64,000 nt of DNA from Alitta virens (lineage: Eukaryota > Annelida > Polychaeta > Phyllodocida > Nereididae). Every line of letters starts with the position of its first letter. Positions within the stretch are counted from its first letter, which is position 1. The position numbers were made by a program, and so were the translations under genes. Under the pieces are notes generated by a model, which searched no databases, had not been told where the DNA came from, and saw nothing but the letters and a program-made list of their open reading frames with translations. The DNA lies in contig OW028582.1 in the NCBI GenBank assembly GCA_932294295.1, forward strand, positions 2,627,015 through 2,691,014. The letters are read 5' to 3'. Shown piece by piece: positions 59,835 through 64,000 of the stretch.

Positions 59835-60386
59835 GTTGTTTTGCCTGTTCTTGTACTGGTCAACTTCAATTCCTTCTTGGTCTATTTCCTCTATCGTTCA
59901 CGTCAGCTATGCGCCAAGATGACTGGCAGCCAGTCCAGTGGTCCGAAGCAAGCCGACTCCACATCATCGCGAGATGCTGCTGTAACCAGAATGATCGCTC
60001 TGTTGGTTTTCCTCTTCCTTGCTCTGATGGCGAGTCAGTGCTATGCTAACCTTATCTCAGCCTTGAAGAAGTCAAACATCTACGGCGCTTACAACTGGCG
60101 CACGTTCAACTTGATCGGAAGCTTTGCCTGGATCATCAGCGCGACAATGAACTTCTTCATCTACAGCGGAATGAGCAACAATTTCAGGAGGAATCTGGCA
60201 GTAATTCTTGGATGGAAGGTCATCCAGAACTTCAAGTCATCAACACGAAGCACTTACCTAACTTCAAAATTTAGCAGCAGGTTTAGGAAGTCTGCTCATG
60301 CCAAGACACAGAACGAGGCGGCCGGAAAAACTAACAACGATTACGGTGCTGACAAGACTGAAAGCAAAGGGACCATTGAATCATAA
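59835..60386 (+). CDS. GPCR exon 2: TM5 to C-tail
   Basis: It opens at a TTTGCAG acceptor with VVLPVLVLVNFNSFLVYFLY (TM5). Loop 3 (residues SRQLCAKMTGSQ...) is Ser-rich, then come TM6 and TM7, ending at TAA 60384-60386. The usual CWxP of TM6 is absent. Confidence 0.9.
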   Translation, partial: VVLPVLVLVNFNSFLVYFLYRSRQLCAKMTGSQSSGPKQADSTSSRDAAVTRMIALLVFLFLALMASQCYANLISALKKSNIYGAYNWRTFNLIGSFAWIISATMNFFIYSGMSNNFRRNLAVILGWKVIQNFKSSTRSTYLTSKFSSRFRKSAHAKTQNEAAGKTNNDYGADKTESKGTIES

Positions 60387-60648
60387 TTACTTGTCCAGTG
60401 GACTGATAGATAGAAACCTGGAAATTAAGTGTTCTATTTAAAGGACATCTTCGAAGGAATTATGTAGTTTTTGGATAAATAAATGTGGTACATAACCCTG
60501 TAATAATGCACTCAGGCTGTACCTGATACATACATAATGTATTTAATTGTTTTTGCAGTTTATCTCAGTTATACTGCACCGAAGTTTCAGACATTTATTA
60601 TTTTGATTACCAATGCATCTTATTAATGGATGTAATTAGATGTTTATC

Positions 60649-60654
60649 AATAAA
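60649..60654 (+). terminator. PolyA signal AATAAA for the GPCR gene
   Basis: AATAAAGTACATTGCATACT lies 263 bases after the stop. An earlier AATAAA at 60478 is also possible. Confidence 0.6.
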
Positions 60655-60789
60655 GTACATTGCATACTGGAGCATCAATGCTTTTCTGTTGTAAATAATC
60701 AGCTGGGCCTAATGAATTTTTGAAAAGTCTTTGTGTGTTAATCACATCTATGCTCATCAGCAAAAGAAAGAACACCTGAGGCAAACGTA

Positions 60790-60889
60790 ATAGTTATATC
60801 CCTCATAGTCGGGAGTTAACTAACATTTTTGTTGGTTACATAACCAACAAAAAATGTTAGTTAACTCCCGACTATGAGGGATAGAACTA
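60790..60889. repeat. Near-perfect 100-bp palindrome
   Basis: The left arm containing CCCTCATAGTCGGGAGTTAA is mirrored by TTAACTCCCGACTATGAGGG, with a 2-base loop CA at 60839-60840. Parts of the same unit occur singly at 55680-55730 and 61160-61195. Confidence 0.93.
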
Positions 60890-60956
60890 ACTTATACTCC
60901 ATTAGGCATATTAACTAATTTGTTTGATTGTTTGTTTGTTTTTACTGCCTTTATTA

Positions 60957-61131
60957 TCTAGCTCAGAGGTAGTGCTCTGGGCTTCCAACCGCTGGGTCCC
61001 GGGTTCGATTCCCGGTCGAGCCTAAGTTTGATGGCTGTTTCATCCTTCGTCTAATTGCCATGGTCTCTGCCTGTACTAATTTGGCCAACTGGTGCAGAAA
61101 TACAGAACGTAAAGCCCTAATCACACACACA
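60957..61131 (+). mobile_element. SINE family A, 5' end truncated
   Basis: It starts at TAGCTCAGAGGTAGTGC and has perfect box B GGTTCGATTCC. The tail is CACACACACAC. Confidence 0.9.
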
Positions 61132-61254
61132 CTGCCTTTATTATGCAAAACATTGCACTCTGGAGGGAGTTAACTAACATTTTTGTTGGTTATATCCCGC
61201 CTGAGAACTATAGAGAAGGTCATGTGGTGGAGTATAAATGTATTTATTTGAAAG

Positions 61255-61590
61255 AGGCCACATGTATTTCTTTGCCAGAAACAGAAGTCGCCCAAGCATG
61301 ACAACTTCCTGTATTTCTAATGTCTGTCTCAATGCTACTGGGTCTGAAGCTTAGCTTATACGACCATATGCCAGAGGCAGAAGTAATGATGAGATGACAA
61401 GGCTTGGATTTCACACCGTGTGACACATTTACACCATGGGTGGGGTCTTTTACTTGCCCCAGCATAGAAACAGGATACAACCTAAGGCACCTCCAATTTA
61501 ACATCCCATGTGATTGACATCCAGCTGGGATGTAGATCATGAAGAGTGCCTGGGCCTGGGATCAAACCCGGGTCCCAGGACCTTCAGCAG
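61255..61590 (-). mobile_element. Dispersed repeat family C, longest copy
   Basis: On the minus strand: box-B-like GGTTTGATCCCAGG near 61560, then CATCCCAGCTGGATGTCAAT, GGGGCAAGTAAAAGACCCCA, CTCATCATTACTTCTGCC and GCTTCAGACCCAGTAGCATT. This shows the family is tRNA-headed. Confidence 0.75.
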
Positions 61591-61834
61591 AGCTGGCTAA
61601 TGTGGCCTCGTTTATCACATTAGGTCAACGGAGGCCACAACATTACCCTGATCTTTCAAATTATACCAAAAGCTACATCTTCACACAGAAGGCTGTATCT
61701 TCACACAGCAAAACAAAATGTAAATGTATGTTTAGAATCTTCAATTAAGTGAGACACAAACGCTGCCAACTATACAATTACATGGCACATGAGCCTTCCC
61801 TACTACTAGGTAGTATACAGCCGTTGTACAGAAA

Positions 61835-62011
61835 GGAGGTAGCGCTCTGGGCTTCCAACCGCTGGGTGTGGGGTTCGATTCCCGGTCGAGCCTAAGTTAG
61901 ATGGCTGTTTCATCCTTCGTCTCATTGCCAAGGTCTCTGCCTGTCCTAATTAGCCCATCAGGTGCAGAAATACAGGACGTAAAGCCCTAATCACCCACCC
62001 ACCCACCCACC
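61835..62011 (+). mobile_element. SINE family A, 5' truncated
   Basis: It begins within box A (GGAGGTAGCGCTCTGGG), with box B GGTTCGATTCC, complete body and (CCCA)n tail. Confidence 0.9.
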
Positions 62012-62128
62012 TGGGTGGAGTGGAGCTAAGAGTTACAGACGATCTGCTCAGTTCCTCCTCGCTGTGGGGGCTCAAATCTGCCATCTTTCTTATAGGGGAT
62101 GAGTACCCCAACCAATGGGCCATGGCAC
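62012..62128 (-). mobile_element. tRNA-derived SINE family B, tail-to-tail with a family A copy
   Basis: Minus strand: GTGCCATGGCCCATTGG box A, eroded box B and CTCCACTCCACCCAGG body end. It abuts the preceding SINE. Confidence 0.8.
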
Positions 62129-62555
62129 ATTACAAAACAACTGTTCTGAAGCGGTAGCACCATCCTTTTTTTTTTTTCACACACTAACAATGTGCTCTTG
62201 CCTTGGAAAAGTGGTATTAATACCTGGTCACCATTTTACTGATTCAAATGTTGATAACAACTTACCTAAGTATTCACATCTTTCTGGGCAGTGATTGAGC
62301 CATCATTGACCCAAAAACGAGTCAATCATATTGTTCGAAATCTGGGTGAAATTTCATGAAACAATTTTTTGACACGGCATTCGGCCTTAATAAGGTGGCT
62401 ATTGTGTAAAAAAAATGTATGTCTGTGAAATTCATTCTTTACATGGCAGAGAGAATGCATCGGGACAAAATCTGAGCAGGTGGGCAGTAGAAGCATGAAT
62501 AGTTGTAGGAGCACTAGCAAGGCAAGATCACAATCTGAATATTTCTCATTTTGTA

Positions 62556-64000
62556 GTTAGGTGAGAATTTCAAAGAAAGTATGTACCTAGTGATGAGAAT
62601 TTCAAAGAAAGTATGTACCTAGTGAGATGAGAATTTCAAAGAAAGTATGTACCTAGTTAGGTGAGAATTTCAAAGAAAGTGTGTATCTAGTTGGGTGGGA
62701 ATTTCAAAGAAAGTATGTACCTAGTTAGGTGAGAATTTCAAAGAAAGTATGTACCTAGTTAGATGAGAATTTCAAAGAAGGTATGTACCTAGTTAGGTGA
62801 GAATTTCAAAGAAAGTATGTACCTAGTTAGGTGAGAATTTCAAAGAAAGTATGTACCTAGTTAGGTGGGAATTTCACAGAAAGTATGTACCTAGTTAGGT
62901 GGGAATTTCACAGAAAGTATGTACCTAGTTAGGTGGGAATTTCAAAGAAAGTATGTACCTAGTTAGGTGAAAATTTCAAAGAAAGTATGTACCTAGTTAG
63001 GTGGGAATTTCACAGAAAGTATGTACCTAGTTAGGTGGGAATTTCACAGAAAGTATGTACCTAGTTAGGTGGGAATTTCAAAGAAAGTATGTACCTAGTT
63101 AGGTGAAAATTTCAAAGAAAGTGTGTATCTTGTTAGGTGGGAATTTCACAGAAAGTATGTACCTAGTTAGATGAGAATTTCAAAGAAAGTATGTACCTAG
63201 TTAGGTGAGAATTTCAAAGAAAGTATGTACCTAGTTAGGTGAGAATTTCAAAGAAAGTATGTACCTAGTTAGGTGAGAACTTCAAAGAAAGTATGTACCT
63301 AGTTAGGTGAGAATTTCAAAGAAAGTATGTACCTAGTTAGGTGAGAATTTCAAAGAAAGTATGTACCTAGTTAGATGAGAATTTCAAAGAAAGTATGTAC
63401 CTAGTTAGGTGAAAATTTCAAAGAAAGTGTGTATCTTGTTAAGTGGGAATTTCACAGAAAGTATGTACCTAGTTAGGTGGGAATTTCAAAGAAAGTATGT
63501 ACCTAGTTAGGTGAGAATTTCAAAGAAAGTATGTACCTAGTTAGGTGAGAATTTCAAAGAAAGTATGTACCTAGTTAGATGAGAATTTCAAAGAAAGTAT
63601 GTACCTAGTTAGGTGGGAATTTCAAAGAAAGTATGTACCTAGTTAGATGAGAATTTCAAAGAAAGTATGTACCTAGTTAGGTGGGAATTTCAAAGAAAGT
63701 ATGTACCTAGTTAGGTGGGAATTTCAAAGAAAGTATGTACCTAGTTAGATGAGAATTTCAAAGAAAGTATGTACCTAGTTAGGTGAGAATTTCAAAGAAA
63801 GTATGTACCTAGTTAGGTGAAAATTTCAAAGAAAGTGTGTATCTAGTTAGATGAGAATTTCAAAGAAAGTATGTACCTAGTTAGGTGAGAATTTCATAGA
63901 AAGTATGTACCTAGTTAAGTGAGAATTTCAAAGAAAGTATGTACCTAGTTAGGTGAGAATTTCAAAGAAAGTATGTACCTAGTTAGGTGAGAATTTCAAA
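62556..64000. repeat. 34-bp minisatellite array, open at window end
   Basis: About 42 units of AGGTGAGAATTTCAAAGAAA plus GTATGTACCTAGTT, with GGGAA, AAAAT, CACAG and GTGTATC variants. It continues past 64000. Confidence 0.97.

Larger units (their letters stand above)
57649..60386 (+). pseudogene. Rhodopsin-like G-protein-coupled receptor, two exons, one in-frame stop
   Basis: Exon 1 is 57649-58464 and exon 2 is 59835-60386; the intron is GT-AG, phase 0 (AAG|GTATGT ... TTTGCAG|GTTG). The ATG starts a hydrophobic leader (MRLLLFNISTIILLLSA), then an acidic extracellular tail. TM1 has GNILN, TM2 LALSASD and TM3 ends TIERF (a DRY variant). TM4 and TM5 follow, TM6 is VTRMIALLVFLFLALMAS, and TM7 ends NFFIYSGMSNNFR, an NPxxY variant with Pro replaced. 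A basic/Ser C-tail ends KGTIES. The overall look is of invertebrate peptide-receptor-like class A receptors; the ligand is unknown. A TAA at 58108-58110 lies in extracellular loop 1, after 153 residues. The frame is otherwise intact on both sides, so this is either a recent pseudogene, a null allele, a sequence error or recoded. The intron holds a SINE and two MITEs. Confidence 0.85.

Noticed and set aside
3785..62011. tRNA genes suggested by perfect box A and box B (for example 59115-59185)
   Set aside because: Each is the head of a SINE with the same 110-base body and tail. Acceptor stems do not pair well, so they are not functional tRNA genes.
62556..64000. CRISPR-like array of regular short repeats
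   Set aside because: Units are contiguous with no unique spacers, and the genome is eukaryotic.

Overview
This window is animal nuclear DNA. It is AT-rich, has GT-AG introns and lacks prokaryotic gene structure. It carries an almost complete phospholipase C-gamma (PLCG) gene, a G-protein-coupled receptor gene and a dense load of short interspersed elements (tRNA-derived SINEs, hAT-like MITEs, minisatellites). Tyrosine-kinase-type PLC-gamma points to a metazoan. The SINE and MITE families are not ones I can name, so I suggest an invertebrate, probably marine, without assigning a species.

Layout. 1-17 kb holds no recognisable gene. It contains a SINE whose tail has expanded into an 84-bp tandem array (595-1196), a GATA microsatellite (2.36-2.83 kb), several MITEs, a C-rich minisatellite (5.8-6.0 kb) and a 4.4-kb minisatellite of 30-bp units with higher-order structure (9.32-13.71 kb). 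17.156-46.552 kb is PLCG on the plus strand. I could place 32 consecutive coding exon positions with consistent phases, giving 1223 residues from inside the N-terminal PH domain to the stop codon. Only the exon(s) for roughly the first 70 residues are missing and must lie upstream. Domain order is PH, EF-hand, PLC-X, split PH, nSH2, cSH2, linker, SH3, split PH, PLC-Y, C2 and a short coiled-coil-like tail. 46.6-57.4 kb is intergenic or 3' UTR, with a CArG-box cluster, a dead LINE with an RNase H domain and a 1.04-kb foldback element. 57.65-60.39 kb is a two-exon rhodopsin-like GPCR with a plausible promoter and polyA signal but one in-frame stop between TM2 and TM3. 60.4-64 kb is SINEs, a near-perfect palindrome and a 34-bp minisatellite that runs off the end.

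The most interesting item is inside PLCG. The exon carrying a Ca2+-binding Asp and the second catalytic His of the X box is present twice (24290-24410 and 25358-25478). Both copies are exactly 121 nt with the same phases, and they share 24 of 41 residues. Including both or neither would shift the frame, so they behave as mutually exclusive exons that would give two forms of the catalytic core. The same introns carry at least 14 canonical TGACGTCA (CRE) motifs, mostly delivered by two MITE families.

How the genes relate: PLC-gamma hydrolyses PIP2 downstream of tyrosine kinases and the GPCR is a membrane receptor. Nothing in the sequence links them beyond adjacency on the same strand. All coordinates of splice sites are by eye from consensus and reading-frame continuity, with human PLC-gamma1 used from general knowledge as the guide.
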